Assembly (NCBI GenBank): GCA_031368215.1 | Contig: JANLRD010000135.1 | Location: forward strand, 1 to 64,000 | Length of the DNA stretch: 64,000 nt | Direction of reading: 5' to 3' | From: JANLQX01 sp031368215 | GTDB lineage: Bacteria; Actinomycetota; Acidimicrobiia; Acidimicrobiales; JANYDT01 | Part shown: positions 32,543 through 41,305 of the stretch, piece after piece | How the letters are laid out: each line of letters opens with the position of its first letter | Numbering within the stretch: the stretch's first letter is position 1 | Program-made: the position numbers and the translations under genes | The notes under the pieces: generated by a model | Database searches by the model: none | The model's input: only the letters and a program-made list of their open reading frames with translations | What the model was told of the DNA's origin: nothing

Positions 32543-33928
32543 TCAGCCGGCCGTCGCGTGCTTGGGGTTGGCGATGGCCACCCGAACATCGACGATCGAT
32601 CGCAGGGCCGCGAGGACCTCGTCGTGTCGCGCGTCGAGATGTCCGTTCTTGATGGCGTCGGCGAGGGCCGCTTCGCCGTCGTAGCCCAACGTCGTTGCGG
32701 CGGCTCGTTGGGCGGCTTCGAGTTGGGGCCGCAAGGCAATCTCGCGTTCGACGATCGCCAAGACGTTCTGAGCAACTCGTGCATGGAAGGCGATGCGTCC
32801 TTCGGTCGCGGCCATGACATCGCGTTCGAGGTACCCGCGCACTGCGTCGAGGAGGTGACGAGATGACGGAAAGCCGATGTCGTCTCCGCTCTCCGCGGCG
32901 GTCGCAGTCGGGGTCACCGGCGCAACCGTGATGGTCGTCGCCGGCGGAGCTCCCATGAGCGTCAGGAGATCGTGTTCCTGTTCGGCGATTCGACGACCGA
33001 TGGCCGCGAGCTCGACGCTTTGCAGTGCCCCGGACGTGTGGGCATTGCCCTGGGTCACGCACATCACGCCCCACATGAGGGTGCCGGCGACGATCCACCA
33101 GTGTACGCGTGCGGCGTCGACCTCCGGATGTCCGTTGGCGAGATGGTACGCGCGCAGAAGATCCTCGATGGATCCGATACCGGCGACCTCGTGTGGGCTC
33201 CCGAAGCGCCACGCCCGCACGCTCAGCCAGCCAAGGTCCTCGGCGGGGTCGCCGAGATGGGCGAGTTCCCAGTCGAGAACAGCAGCCAATCCGGTGGGCT
33301 GGACGATCACGTTGCCGAGGCGGAAGTCGCCGTGCACGATCACGGGGTCGATGGGTTTCGGGCGATGCGCATTGAGCCAACGAAAGGCGAGCTCGAACGT
33401 CGGGCTGTGATGTCCGAGCAGGTCGAGAACCTCGCGGTACTTCTGGAGCGGATGCACCTCGACGAGACCCGGCACGGATTCGGGCGCGACAGCGTGGAGC
33501 AGCGCGGCAGCTTCGCCGAGCTGGCTCACGAGGACCGATCGTGCGTGCGCGTACGGTTCGTCACGAAGGATCTTGCGGGCAATCGTCTCGCCGTCCACGT
33601 GATCCATGACCAGGAAGCCGGTCTCGAGCACGTCGTCGTCGGCGTCGCCGCTCGCCCGGATGGTCGGTACGGGAACGCCGGCCCGCGCCGCCGTCTCGAA
33701 CAGGATCGCTTCGAGCGGCATGCCGCCGGTGCGACCGACGGCGAGCGGGAGTCCGGGCGGGTCACGGCGAAGAATAAGCTGTTGCGTCGCGCCATCAGCC
33801 TCCCTGGCGTTGAACGACCATGTCTCCCGGCTCGCCCCGCCGCTCAAACGACGGAGCCCGTCGATCTCGGCACCGAGCAGGCGAGCGAGCCGGTCGCGAA
33901 GGTCAGCGGTGCTCGTGGGAGGGGTCAC
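32543..33928 (-). CDS. Aminoglycoside-phosphotransferase-like kinase with C-terminal DUF6285-type domain
   Basis: A 461-residue protein. The kinase-like half (about 1-330) has the G-loop region SGGASRETWSF near 29-39, HGDFRLGNVIV (catalytic loop, Asp near 200) and LDWELAHLGDPAEDLGW (metal Asp). It is closest to the ACAD10/acyl-CoA-linked APH subfamily, not to antibiotic-resistance kinases. The C-terminal 110 residues (LLDAVRGYLERDVMAATEGRIAFHARVAQNVLAIVERE) form a helical DUF6285-like domain often encoded with these kinases. It probably phosphorylates a hydroxyacyl-CoA-type substrate. Convergent with fabI-ybjN. Confidence 0.85.
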   Translation of the reverse strand: MTPPTSTADLRDRLARLLGAEIDGLRRLSGGASRETWSFNAREADGATQQLILRRDPPGLPLAVGRTGGMPLEAILFETAARAGVPVPTIRASGDADDDVLETGFLVMDHVDGETIARKILRDEPYAHARSVLVSQLGEAAALLHAVAPESVPGLVEVHPLQKYREVLDLLGHHSPTFELAFRWLNAHRPKPIDPVIVHGDFRLGNVIVQPTGLAAVLDWELAHLGDPAEDLGWLSVRAWRFGSPHEVAGIGSIEDLLRAYHLANGHPEVDAARVHWWIVAGTLMWGVMCVTQGNAHTSGALQSVELAAIGRRIAEQEHDLLTLMGAPPATTITVAPVTPTATAAESGDDIGFPSSRHLLDAVRGYLERDVMAATEGRIAFHARVAQNVLAIVEREIALRPQLEAAQRAAATTLGYDGEAALADAIKNGHLDARHDEVLAALRSIVDVRVAIANPKHATAG

Positions 33929-33991
33929 GAAGTGAGCTTGGCAGTTGTGACTGGGCTCGGCCCAGTCGTCGGCGTCCTACGCTGGGGGACG

Positions 33992-34609
33992 ATGGGCCGC
34001 CGCGGATCACCACGCCAACGACGCGTCGTCAGCTTGGTGTCGCTCGCGATCACGTTGGCCGTGGTGCTCGTCCCAACGATCAGCAATGTCCGGTCGTCAT
34101 CGCGGGCGCAGGCGCAGTCGACCCGCACATCGCAGTCGTCGGGGGCGTCGGGCGCCTCGTCGTCGTCGAAACCGGCTTCGTCCTCGTCCTCGGCATTGTC
34201 CTCTTCGTCGTCGGCGTCGGCAACGTCGGCATCGCCATCGGCCTCGTCGTCGAAATCGGCTTCATCGTCGTCGAAATCGGCTTCATCGTCGGCATCGTCC
34301 AACCGGACCGATCCTCGGCTTCGGCGCATCGGCTTCGCGTCCGAGCGTGGACTCGACTCGCACTGGCGAAAGCACGGGTCGGAGTTCAACGTTGCGTCGA
34401 AGGCGGAGTACCTCGCCATAGCTCAGGACCTGCGCGACGCTCCTCTGTCGGCGCGGGTGATCGAGGCGCCCCAGGCCAACGGCTCCTATGCCCGCTTCGA
34501 TCGGACCACCGGCGCGTTCCTCGCCTTCAACCGCGACCTCACTATCCGCACCTTCTTCCGGCCCGACGACGGCGAGTCCTACTTCCGTCGAGCCGTCAAC
34601 CGCCGGTAA
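33992..34609 (+). CDS. Secreted Ser/Ala-rich protein with C-terminal BECR-like RNase-toxin domain (putative)
   Basis: A 205-residue protein: a basic start and one hydrophobic segment (about 13-31, signal peptide or anchor), a low-complexity Ser/Ala/Lys linker (about 36-103) encoded by TCG/TCC-rich repeats, then a compact domain (about 107-205). That domain has FASERGLDSHWRKHGSEF (His124, His128), a YARFDRTTGAFLAF hairpin and TIRTFFRPDDGESYF (Arg186, Arg190). This HxxKHGxEF ... TFFRP pattern resembles colicin D/E5-type (BECR) RNase toxin domains at the ends of polymorphic toxins. No immunity gene is visible beside it: the plus strand ends here and a GntR gene faces it. The toxin call is inference. 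Confidence 0.6.
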   Translation: MGRRGSPRQRRVVSLVSLAITLAVVLVPTISNVRSSSRAQAQSTRTSQSSGASGASSSSKPASSSSSALSSSSSASATSASPSASSSKSASSSSKSASSSASSNRTDPRLRRIGFASERGLDSHWRKHGSEFNVASKAEYLAIAQDLRDAPLSARVIEAPQANGSYARFDRTTGAFLAFNRDLTIRTFFRPDDGESYFRRAVNRR

Positions 34610-34634
34610 ATCCGCTCTGTCAGGGGATCGCCCC

Positions 34635-34773
34635 GCCGCACATCGAGGCTCCCATGCCGCACATCGCCTCACCCTTGCCGCAGATCGACCGTTTTCGTGC
34701 CGGAACGTCGGAAAATTGGTCGATGTGCGGCGTGGAGGGGCTGATCTGCGGCGGAGAAGGGCTGATGTGCGGC
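34635..34773. repeat. Symmetric array of six 10-bp sites at 21-bp spacing
   Basis: GCCGCA(C/G)ATC occurs forward at 34635, 34656 and 34677 and inverted at 34722, 34743 and 34764. Spacing is exactly 21 bp within each half, and all pairs centre on 34704. It fills the gap between two convergent genes and can fold into one long interrupted hairpin. It could be a protein-binding array or a bidirectional terminator. Confidence 0.85.
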
Positions 34774-34802
34774 GGGCTCAGCGGCGGCGGCGGAAGGTGC
34801 CG

Positions 34803-35543
34803 CTACTCGACGAGGCGGAGGCCGGTGGGGGCGATGGAGCTTTCGACCTGGGGGAGGTCGACGACGAACTCGGTGCGGTGGGCGGGGAAGACGAACTCGC
34901 TGAGCAGGATGGCTTTGCCGTAGACATCGTTGGTGATGCGCTCGCAGCGCAGCACCGGTGACAGTGGAGGTATGCCGAGCAGGATGGCATCGGCGTCGGA
35001 CGCAGCAGCGGCCCCGATCGTCTGCGTGGCGCCGCCGACCCGGACGGGGAGCACGTCATAGAACGTCGTCCGCTCGATCGAGGCGCGCGAGATCTCGGCG
35101 CCGAGGTGCTCGGGGACCCACACCGTCACCCGGGCGAAGGGCGTCCCGTCGGCGAGGTTGATCCGCCGCACCTGCAGGACGGTGTCGACGCCGAGCACCT
35201 CGCGAGCCCGCTTCGGGGCGCGCACGAAACCGAACTCGAGCACTCGCCGTTCCGGGGTGATGCCGTTCTCGGCGAGCTGATCCTCCAGGGTTCCGAGACG
35301 GCCGAGGGACTGACGCAGCGGCGTGGCGGCGACGAACCAGCCGAATCCCTGACGGGAGTCGACCAGCCCCTCCTCGCGGAGCGCGGCAAAGGCCTTGCGG
35401 ACCGTGACCCGGGAGGCTTCATGGGCAGCGGAAAGCTCCGACTCCGACGGCAGCAGCGCACCGGCGGCCAGTTCGCCCGACGCGATCCGAGCCCGCACGG
35501 CGTCGGCGATGGCCTGGTATCTGAATGCTCCGCGCTCGCTCAC
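34803..35543 (-). CDS. GntR/HutC-family transcriptional regulator
   Basis: A 246-residue regulator with an N-terminal winged helix (RYQAIADAVRARIASGELAAGALLPSESELSAAHEASRVTVRKAFAALREEGLVDSRQGFG) and a C-terminal UTRA ligand-binding domain (from about 80, EFGFVRAPKRAREVLG...). The GTG at 35543 is the best start; an open frame to 35579 would enter the promoter. The -10-like TATAGT (35553-35548, minus) lies only a few bases from the start codon, suggesting a leaderless or very short leader transcript. It is divergent from the aconitase gene and probably regulates it or itself. Confidence 0.85.
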   Translation of the reverse strand: MSERGAFRYQAIADAVRARIASGELAAGALLPSESELSAAHEASRVTVRKAFAALREEGLVDSRQGFGWFVAATPLRQSLGRLGTLEDQLAENGITPERRVLEFGFVRAPKRAREVLGVDTVLQVRRINLADGTPFARVTVWVPEHLGAEISRASIERTTFYDVLPVRVGGATQTIGAAAASDADAILLGIPPLSPVLRCERITNDVYGKAILLSEFVFPAHRTEFVVDLPQVESSIAPTGLRLVE

Positions 35544-35563
35544 TTGTACTATACTTGTCTTGT
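35543..35563. promoter_or_regulatory. Divergent promoter/operator between GntR and aconitase genes
   Basis: Overlapping -10-like boxes face both ways: TATACT (35550-35555, plus) and TATAGT (minus). CTTGT repeats begin at 35543, 35554 and 35559; the first two are 11 bp apart, and GTACTATAC resembles the GT...AC core of HutC-type operators. The plus-strand leader would be about 60 nt before ATG 35625. Confidence 0.5.
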
Positions 35564-35624
35564 TTTCCTGCCGAAGCAACTACCACCCGTCGAACGAACC
35601 GTCACCCGAACCGAGGAGTCCCCC

Positions 35625-37904
35625 ATGGCCGTCGCCGCCAACACCCCGCTCAGCCTCGTCGAGGCGGTCTACGCCAAGCTCGGGGCCAATGTCGCCATCG
35701 GCCGTCGGCGCCTCGGCCGGTCGATGACGCTCTCCGAGAAGATCCTCTTCGGCCACATGCGAGACGCCAACACCGATGAGTTCGACCGCGGCGTGACCTA
35801 CGGCGACTTCTTCCCTGACCGGGTCGCCATGCAGGACGCGACGGCGCAAATGGCGCTGCTCCAGTTCATGACGGCCGGCCTGCCCCAGGTGGCAGTTCCG
35901 TCGACCGTCCACTGCGACCACCTCATCCAAGCCCGCGTCGGCGCCATCAAGGACCTCGAAGTCGCCAACGACACCAACCGCGAAGTCTACGAATTCCTTC
36001 GCTCCGTGTCGGCCAAGTACGGCATCGGCTTCTGGAAGCCCGGCTCGGGCATCATCCACCAGGTCGTCATCGAGCAATACGCGTTCCCCGGCGGCATGAT
36101 GATCGGCACCGACAGCCACACCCCGAACGCCGGCGGGCTCGCCATGGTCGCCATCGGGGTCGGTGGCGCCGACGCCGTCGATGTCATGGTCGGTCTGCCG
36201 TTCGGTGTCCGCTACCCGAAGCTCATCGGCGTGCAGCTGACGGGCAGCATGAGCGGTTGGACGAGCGCGAAGGACGTCATCCTCAAGGTCGCCGACATCC
36301 TCACCGTCGAGGGCGGCACGGGTGCGATCGTCGAGTACTTCGGTCCTGGCGTGGCGAACATCAGCGCCACCGGCCGGGCGACGATCTGCAACATGGGCGC
36401 CGAGATCGGTGCGACAACCTCACTGTTCCCGTACGACCACGAGACCGCGCTGTACCTCAAGGCCACGGGCCGCGAAGACATCGCCGACCTCGCTGATAAG
36501 CACACCGATCTTCTGCGCGCAGATGAAGACGTCGAGGCGAATCCAGCCAAGTACTTCGATCGGATCGTCGAGATCGACCTCGACACCCTCGAGCCGCACA
36601 TCAACGGCCCGATGACGCCCGATCTCGCCCACCCCGTCTCCAAGGTCGGTGCCAACGCCAAGGCGGCGGGCTGGCCTCTCGAACTCAGCAGCGCACTGAT
36701 TGGTTCGTGCACCAACTCGTCGTATGAGGACATGACCCGGGTCGCATCGATCGCCCGCCAGGCCGCGGCCTCGGGACTGAAGGTGAAGACGCCGCTCCTC
36801 GTCACGCCGGGCTCCGAGCGGGTGCGCGCCACCATCGAACGCGATGGCATCCTCGCCGACCTCGAGGCCATAGGAGCCACCGTGCTCGCCAATGCCTGCG
36901 GACCGTGCATCGGCCAGTGGAAGCGTGATGACATGGCCGACGGCACGCCGAACTCGATCATCAACTCCTACAACCGCAACTTTCCCAAGCGCAACGATGG
37001 CTACGGCTCGACGAACTCCTTCGTCGCCTCGCCCGAGACGGTCATCGCCTATGCGCTCGCCGGCACCCTCGACTTCAACCCGCTGACCGATGCCCTCACG
37101 GCGACCGACGGTTCGTCGGTGATGCTGGCCGAGCCGATGGGGGAGAAGCTTCCGGCAAAGGGCTTCGAGTCTGGCGACACGATGTTCGAAGCACCGCCGG
37201 CCGACGGCTCGGGCGTCATCGTGAACGTGTCACCGACATCGGACCGTCTGCAGCTGCTCGAACCCTTCAGCGTGTGGGATGGCAAGGACTTCGAGAAGCT
37301 TCCCGTGCTCATGAAGGCCAAGGGCAAGTGCACCACCGACCACATCTCCATGGCGGGGGTGTGGCTGAAGTACCGAGGGCACCTGGAGAACATCTCCGGC
37401 AACCTCTTCATCGGCGTGAACAACGCTTTCACCTCCGAGCCGGGCATGGGCTGGAACACGCTCACCCAGTCCGAGGCCATGATCCCCGACGTCGCCAAGG
37501 CGTGGGGCACGAGTGGTGTCCGGTGGGTCGCCGTGGGCGATCAGAACTACGGCGAGGGCTCGTCACGCGAGCACGCCGCCATGGAGCCCCGCTACCGCGG
37601 TGCCGCGGTGATCATCTGCCGCAGCTTCGCCCGCATCCACGAGACGAACCTGAAGAAGCAGGGCGTGCTGCCCCTCACCTTCGCAAATCCGGCCGACTGG
37701 GAGAAGATCGGCAAGGACACGCGGATCTCCGTCGTCGGTCTCGCGTCGTTGGCGCCGGATCAGCCGGTGAAGGTGTTGCTACACCAGGCAGACGGCTCGG
37801 TCGACGAGATCAGCTGTAAGCACACGATGAACGATGAGCACCTCGGCTGGTTCCGTGCCGGTGGCGCGCTCAACCTCATTCGCGCGGCGGCCGGCAACCG
37901 CTAG
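35625..37904 (+). CDS. acn: Aconitate hydratase, mitochondrial-type
   Basis: A 759-residue [4Fe-4S] enzyme interconverting citrate and isocitrate in the TCA cycle. Cluster cysteines lie in IGSCTNSSYED and ANACGPCIGQW; HCDHL, GTDSHTPNAGGL and the C-terminal swivel domain with GDQNYGEGSSREHAAMEPRY are all in place. The length and motifs match the mitochondrial-type family (about 760-780), not the longer AcnA/IRP form. ATG 35625 follows GAGGAG by five bases. Probably controlled by the divergent GntR regulator. Confidence 0.96.
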   Translation: MAVAANTPLSLVEAVYAKLGANVAIGRRRLGRSMTLSEKILFGHMRDANTDEFDRGVTYGDFFPDRVAMQDATAQMALLQFMTAGLPQVAVPSTVHCDHLIQARVGAIKDLEVANDTNREVYEFLRSVSAKYGIGFWKPGSGIIHQVVIEQYAFPGGMMIGTDSHTPNAGGLAMVAIGVGGADAVDVMVGLPFGVRYPKLIGVQLTGSMSGWTSAKDVILKVADILTVEGGTGAIVEYFGPGVANISATGRATICNMGAEIGATTSLFPYDHETALYLKATGREDIADLADKHTDLLRADEDVEANPAKYFDRIVEIDLDTLEPHINGPMTPDLAHPVSKVGANAKAAGWPLELSSALIGSCTNSSYEDMTRVASIARQAAASGLKVKTPLLVTPGSERVRATIERDGILADLEAIGATVLANACGPCIGQWKRDDMADGTPNSIINSYNRNFPKRNDGYGSTNSFVASPETVIAYALAGTLDFNPLTDALTATDGSSVMLAEPMGEKLPAKGFESGDTMFEAPPADGSGVIVNVSPTSDRLQLLEPFSVWDGKDFEKLPVLMKAKGKCTTDHISMAGVWLKYRGHLENISGNLFIGVNNAFTSEPGMGWNTLTQSEAMIPDVAKAWGTSGVRWVAVGDQNYGEGSSREHAAMEPRYRGAAVIICRSFARIHETNLKKQGVLPLTFANPADWEKIGKDTRISVVGLASLAPDQPVKVLLHQADGSVDEISCKHTMNDEHLGWFRAGGALNLIRAAAGNR

Positions 37905-37941
37905 TGTCCCGAGGCCTTTCGTCGGTTACCCTCGGGCGACG

Positions 37942-39834
37942 TCAGGCGCGTTCGGCGAGGGTTCCGGCGAGACGGCGGGTTGGAGGCGTGCGACGCCCGC
38001 CGTCGCGGACCACCGACTCGCCTTTCGGTTCCTTCTTCTGCTTCGACTTCTTGGGTGCCTTCCGGGTGCGCTCGACCGTCGCCTCGGCGGCCGCGAGCAA
38101 CGCGGCTGACGCGTAATTCGTTGTCGTCGACGACGCGCGCGCTGGAGTCGAGTCCGGCACGCGCTCGGCCGCCACAGGGACTTCGACCGGCGACACTGTC
38201 GTGCTGCGAGGCGTTGCGGGCTCGGCGGATCGCCGGTCACGCTTCGGCACGACAGGGGTCGGATCGGCCTTCGCCGTGGCGCGGGGTCGGGTGACCGCTT
38301 TGCGCTTGGCGAGCTGACTCTTGGACGCATCCTTCGCCGTGATTGGCTCGGTGATCGGCTTCGCCTTGACCCGGCCTCCGCTTGCTTTCGTCTTCGGTGC
38401 CCCGGTACCCGCAGCGGGCCGGACCCCGGATGCCGACGGCACACGTCCGTCGGGGGTGGTCTTCGCCAACTCGTCCGCCGACACCTCGCGGGCGACGTGG
38501 GCCTCGGGCGGGAGGGTCGCCATGATCGCCGCCATGACCCGTTCGGTGTCGGCGCGCACCGACGCCTCGGACGACGCACTCCGCGCGAGGCCGGAGACCG
38601 CCGGCCCGAAGGTCACCGACACGTGACGCGGGTCGGTGACCTGCCACAGATTGGGGACCTTGGCCGAACGGGGCCAGACCTGCTCGGTGCCCCACACCCC
38701 GCCGGGAATGACGGGGATGTCGGGACACAGCGCGGCAAGTCGGGCGACTCCCGTCTTGCCGCGCAGGATTGGGTCGAAGAACTCCTCGCCGCGCGGAATC
38801 GTCCCCTGGGGCAGGATGACAACGCATTCGCCGGCCTCCAACCGCTCTGCAGCCGCTTTGATCGGGGCGTCGGATCCGGTGCCGCGGTCCACGCGGATGC
38901 CACCCATCGCCCGGGCGAGCTGTCCGACCACCGGTGCATCGAAGACCTCTTTCTTGCCGAGGAACCTGGCGTTGCGGCCCGCCTTCGCGATGGCCAGGGA
39001 GATCACGAGGGGATCGAAGTAGCTGCGGTGGTTCGTGGCGATGATCACCGCGCCGGTGCGGGGGAGGTGCTCCACGCCTTCGAACATGAATCGCACTCCA
39101 GGGAAGAACTCCGGGCGCGTGAACTGGCGGAAGAGGTCGAACGGCTCGATGCCGTTCACCGAGGGCACGCCCTCGGGGGTGTCGAGCGAGCGAACCGGCC
39201 AGCGACGCACAACGGCGAGCGCCCGGAGACGGTAGTCCGGGTTCACCGCAGTCGGACGCCCCACGGCTCCGAGGAGGGGTGCGTCGAAGACCGAATCGGA
39301 GTACGCGGCGCACGAGTCGAGATCGACGCCGCTCTCGTCGGCCCACGCTGTGACCGCGGCGAGCTTTCCCGGGCCCCACACGAAACCTCCGTCGAGGTCC
39401 CCGGTGTAGGTCCCCTCGAGTTCCCCGTAGCGAGTAGCGACAACGGCATCGAAACCGAGGCGCTTCGCCAACGGGGCGACGAGGTCGTAGGGCGACGTTG
39501 TCGCCAGCACCAACAGGTCCCCGGAGTTGCGGTGCGAGCGGAGGAGCGCCGGAGCGTAGGGCTGGACCTTCGGGAGGAGGACATCGGCGGCCCATTCGGC
39601 GACCCGGGCGACGTCGTCGCGGCGGAGTCCCTTCGCCCGTGACGACGCCCGTTTGGCCAGCTGCATCACGAGATACGACTCGCCGACCAAGTCGAAGAAA
39701 CGGAACAGCAGGTCTTGACCCGGAATGTGAGGAGTCGGCACGCCGAGTTGGGCGAACGCTTCGGCGAAGACGGGCCCGCTCGCTCCGGCCAGCAGGGTGC
39801 GGTCGAGGTCGAAGAACGCGGCGGTCCTGGTCAT
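37942..39834 (-). CDS. Fused HAD-IB phosphatase / 1-acylglycerol-phosphate acyltransferase (PlsC)
   Basis: A 630-residue bifunctional protein. Residues 1-210 are a HAD-IB phosphatase: FFDLDRTLLAG (Asp9/Asp11), a TTSPYDLV motif II and SDSVFDAPLL motif IV. Residues about 235-440 are an LPLAT: NHRSYFDPL (HxxxxD), GGIRVDRG, PQGTIPRG (usually EGTRS) and IPVIPGG. The last 170 residues are low-complexity, Lys/Ala/Pro/Arg-rich with no domain (KASGGRVKAKPITEPITAKD ... KKSKQKKEPKGES), likely disordered. It acylates lysophosphatidate or a similar lipid; the HAD half may dephosphorylate the product. It lies alone on the minus strand between aconitase and the two-component genes. Confidence 0.9.
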   Translation of the reverse strand: MTRTAAFFDLDRTLLAGASGPVFAEAFAQLGVPTPHIPGQDLLFRFFDLVGESYLVMQLAKRASSRAKGLRRDDVARVAEWAADVLLPKVQPYAPALLRSHRNSGDLLVLATTSPYDLVAPLAKRLGFDAVVATRYGELEGTYTGDLDGGFVWGPGKLAAVTAWADESGVDLDSCAAYSDSVFDAPLLGAVGRPTAVNPDYRLRALAVVRRWPVRSLDTPEGVPSVNGIEPFDLFRQFTRPEFFPGVRFMFEGVEHLPRTGAVIIATNHRSYFDPLVISLAIAKAGRNARFLGKKEVFDAPVVGQLARAMGGIRVDRGTGSDAPIKAAAERLEAGECVVILPQGTIPRGEEFFDPILRGKTGVARLAALCPDIPVIPGGVWGTEQVWPRSAKVPNLWQVTDPRHVSVTFGPAVSGLARSASSEASVRADTERVMAAIMATLPPEAHVAREVSADELAKTTPDGRVPSASGVRPAAGTGAPKTKASGGRVKAKPITEPITAKDASKSQLAKRKAVTRPRATAKADPTPVVPKRDRRSAEPATPRSTTVSPVEVPVAAERVPDSTPARASSTTTNYASAALLAAAEATVERTRKAPKKSKQKKEPKGESVVRDGGRRTPPTRRLAGTLAERA

Positions 39835-39960
39835 GCCCCAGTCTGGCCCACCCGCCGCGGCAGTGACATCCGGCGTCGTTTCGTTCTCATGCGTACCGTC
39901 GTCGATCGTCGTCGGCGGTGCCGGGTCCTCGCACAGCCCGCGGAGCCAGCTCGTTCGCAG

Positions 39961-41304
39961 TCACGAACGGTCGGCTCGGAGGCGCCGCACCGTTGGCGAT
40001 TCGAACCGGATAGGAAGAACGAGACGAAAGCGCGGCGAGGGTCCGGGCGCATCGAGGCTGAGCCGGCCGCCCTCAGCGTGCGCGAGGGTTGCGGCGAGCG
40101 ACAGACCGATTCCGTGTCCTCGCGCGCCGGGTGCCCGACGAGCGAACGCGGTTTCGGCGTCTTTGAGCCCGGTGCCCTGATCGTCGACGGTGACCGTCAC
40201 GTCGGTCCCCTCGTGGCCTCCGACAGTCACGGTGACGGTTCCGTTCCCGTGCTCGAGCGCGTTGTCCAGCAGAACCGTGACGATGTTCTCCAGGGCCGAA
40301 CGCGAGAACATCGCACGTCGGTCCCCTCGATCGGGAGCATTGAGCTTGAGCATTCTTCGGTTCGCGGAGTATCTGCCGCGCTGGCGCGACACGACCCGCT
40401 CGACCACGGCCGCGACGTCGATGACGTCGCGGTCCACGGGCTGATCGCGGGTGAGGGCAAGAAGGTGGGTGACGGTCTCCTCCAAGCGGTCGAGGTCGTC
40501 GAGTGCATCGGTGATCACGGACTCGTGATTCTCACGCGGGGCGAACAGTTCTGCTTCGAGGACCGTGCGTAGCCCGGTTATCGGCCCGCGCAGCTGATGC
40601 GAAACGTCAGCGGAGAACGCGCGCTCGCGCTCGACCAAGTCGCCGATGCGTGCGGCCGCGGCGTTGAGTGCCCTGCCGGCCTCGTCCATCTCCCGAATGC
40701 GCGCCGGCGGGACCCGCGCGGTGAAGTCACCGTCGCCGAGCCGGATCGCTCCGAGACCCAACTGCGTAATTGGCTTCACGAGCCGGTGGGCGGCGGCATA
40801 GGCGACGGCCGTCGCCAGGGCTAACACTGCCAAGGCCCGAAGGGTGATCAAGAACATGCGCTCACGGACGCGACCGGAGATGACCTGCGTCGGTTCTGCG
40901 ACCCGAACCACGCCTGTCACCCGTGTGCCATCTCGGAGGGCGTCGGCGGCGACACGAAGCCCTGCGTGGGTGCCGACGTGTGGCTCGCCGTCGACCAGGG
41001 CGGCCTCGACGGGAGCGTCCCCGATATCCGGGCCGGCTCCGCTGACCCGGCGCTGCTGCAGGTCGTAGAGGGCGATCGTGCGTTCTTCGGTCTGCGCCTG
41101 AGTCTGCTCTTCAAGCCGCAGCGCCGCGGGGTTCGCGATGACGTCGACCGGTGCGATGCGTGCCACCCTGCTGACCTCGCGCACCAGGGAGCTGTCGGAT
41201 TCCGAACGGATCCTCGTTCGCTCGACGAGAGCGAGCGGAACGGCGAACGCTACGATGGCCACCACCGCGGTTCCGACGAGTGCGACCAGGAGGCGGTTGC
41301 GCAT
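39961..41304 (-). CDS. Membrane sensor histidine kinase
   Basis: A 447-residue sensor: TM1 (about 4-26), an extracytoplasmic sensor (27-150), TM2 (about 152-172), HAMP (173-225), an HisKA with FSADVSHQLRGPITGLR (phosphorylated His236) and an HATPase (LLDNALEHG N-box, DQGTGL, GHGIGLSLA). Its H-box has SHQLRGP in place of SHELRTP. ATG 41304. The cognate response regulator ends 1 bp away, upstream in the transcript; the two form a co-transcribed pair. Confidence 0.93.
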   Translation of the reverse strand: MRNRLLVALVGTAVVAIVAFAVPLALVERTRIRSESDSSLVREVSRVARIAPVDVIANPAALRLEEQTQAQTEERTIALYDLQQRRVSGAGPDIGDAPVEAALVDGEPHVGTHAGLRVAADALRDGTRVTGVVRVAEPTQVISGRVRERMFLITLRALAVLALATAVAYAAAHRLVKPITQLGLGAIRLGDGDFTARVPPARIREMDEAGRALNAAAARIGDLVERERAFSADVSHQLRGPITGLRTVLEAELFAPRENHESVITDALDDLDRLEETVTHLLALTRDQPVDRDVIDVAAVVERVVSRQRGRYSANRRMLKLNAPDRGDRRAMFSRSALENIVTVLLDNALEHGNGTVTVTVGGHEGTDVTVTVDDQGTGLKDAETAFARRAPGARGHGIGLSLAATLAHAEGGRLSLDAPGPSPRFRLVLPIRFESPTVRRLRADRS

Positions 41305-41305
41305 G

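Noticed and set aside
34080..34295. Asp/Glu-rich antisense frame opposite the Ser-rich linker
   Set aside because: It is the mirror of TCG/TCC repeats in the secreted protein and has no start signal or homology.
35106..35624. Upstream extension of the aconitase frame
   Set aside because: It overlaps the GntR gene and its promoter; the ATG at 35625 has a good ribosome-binding site and the family N-terminus.
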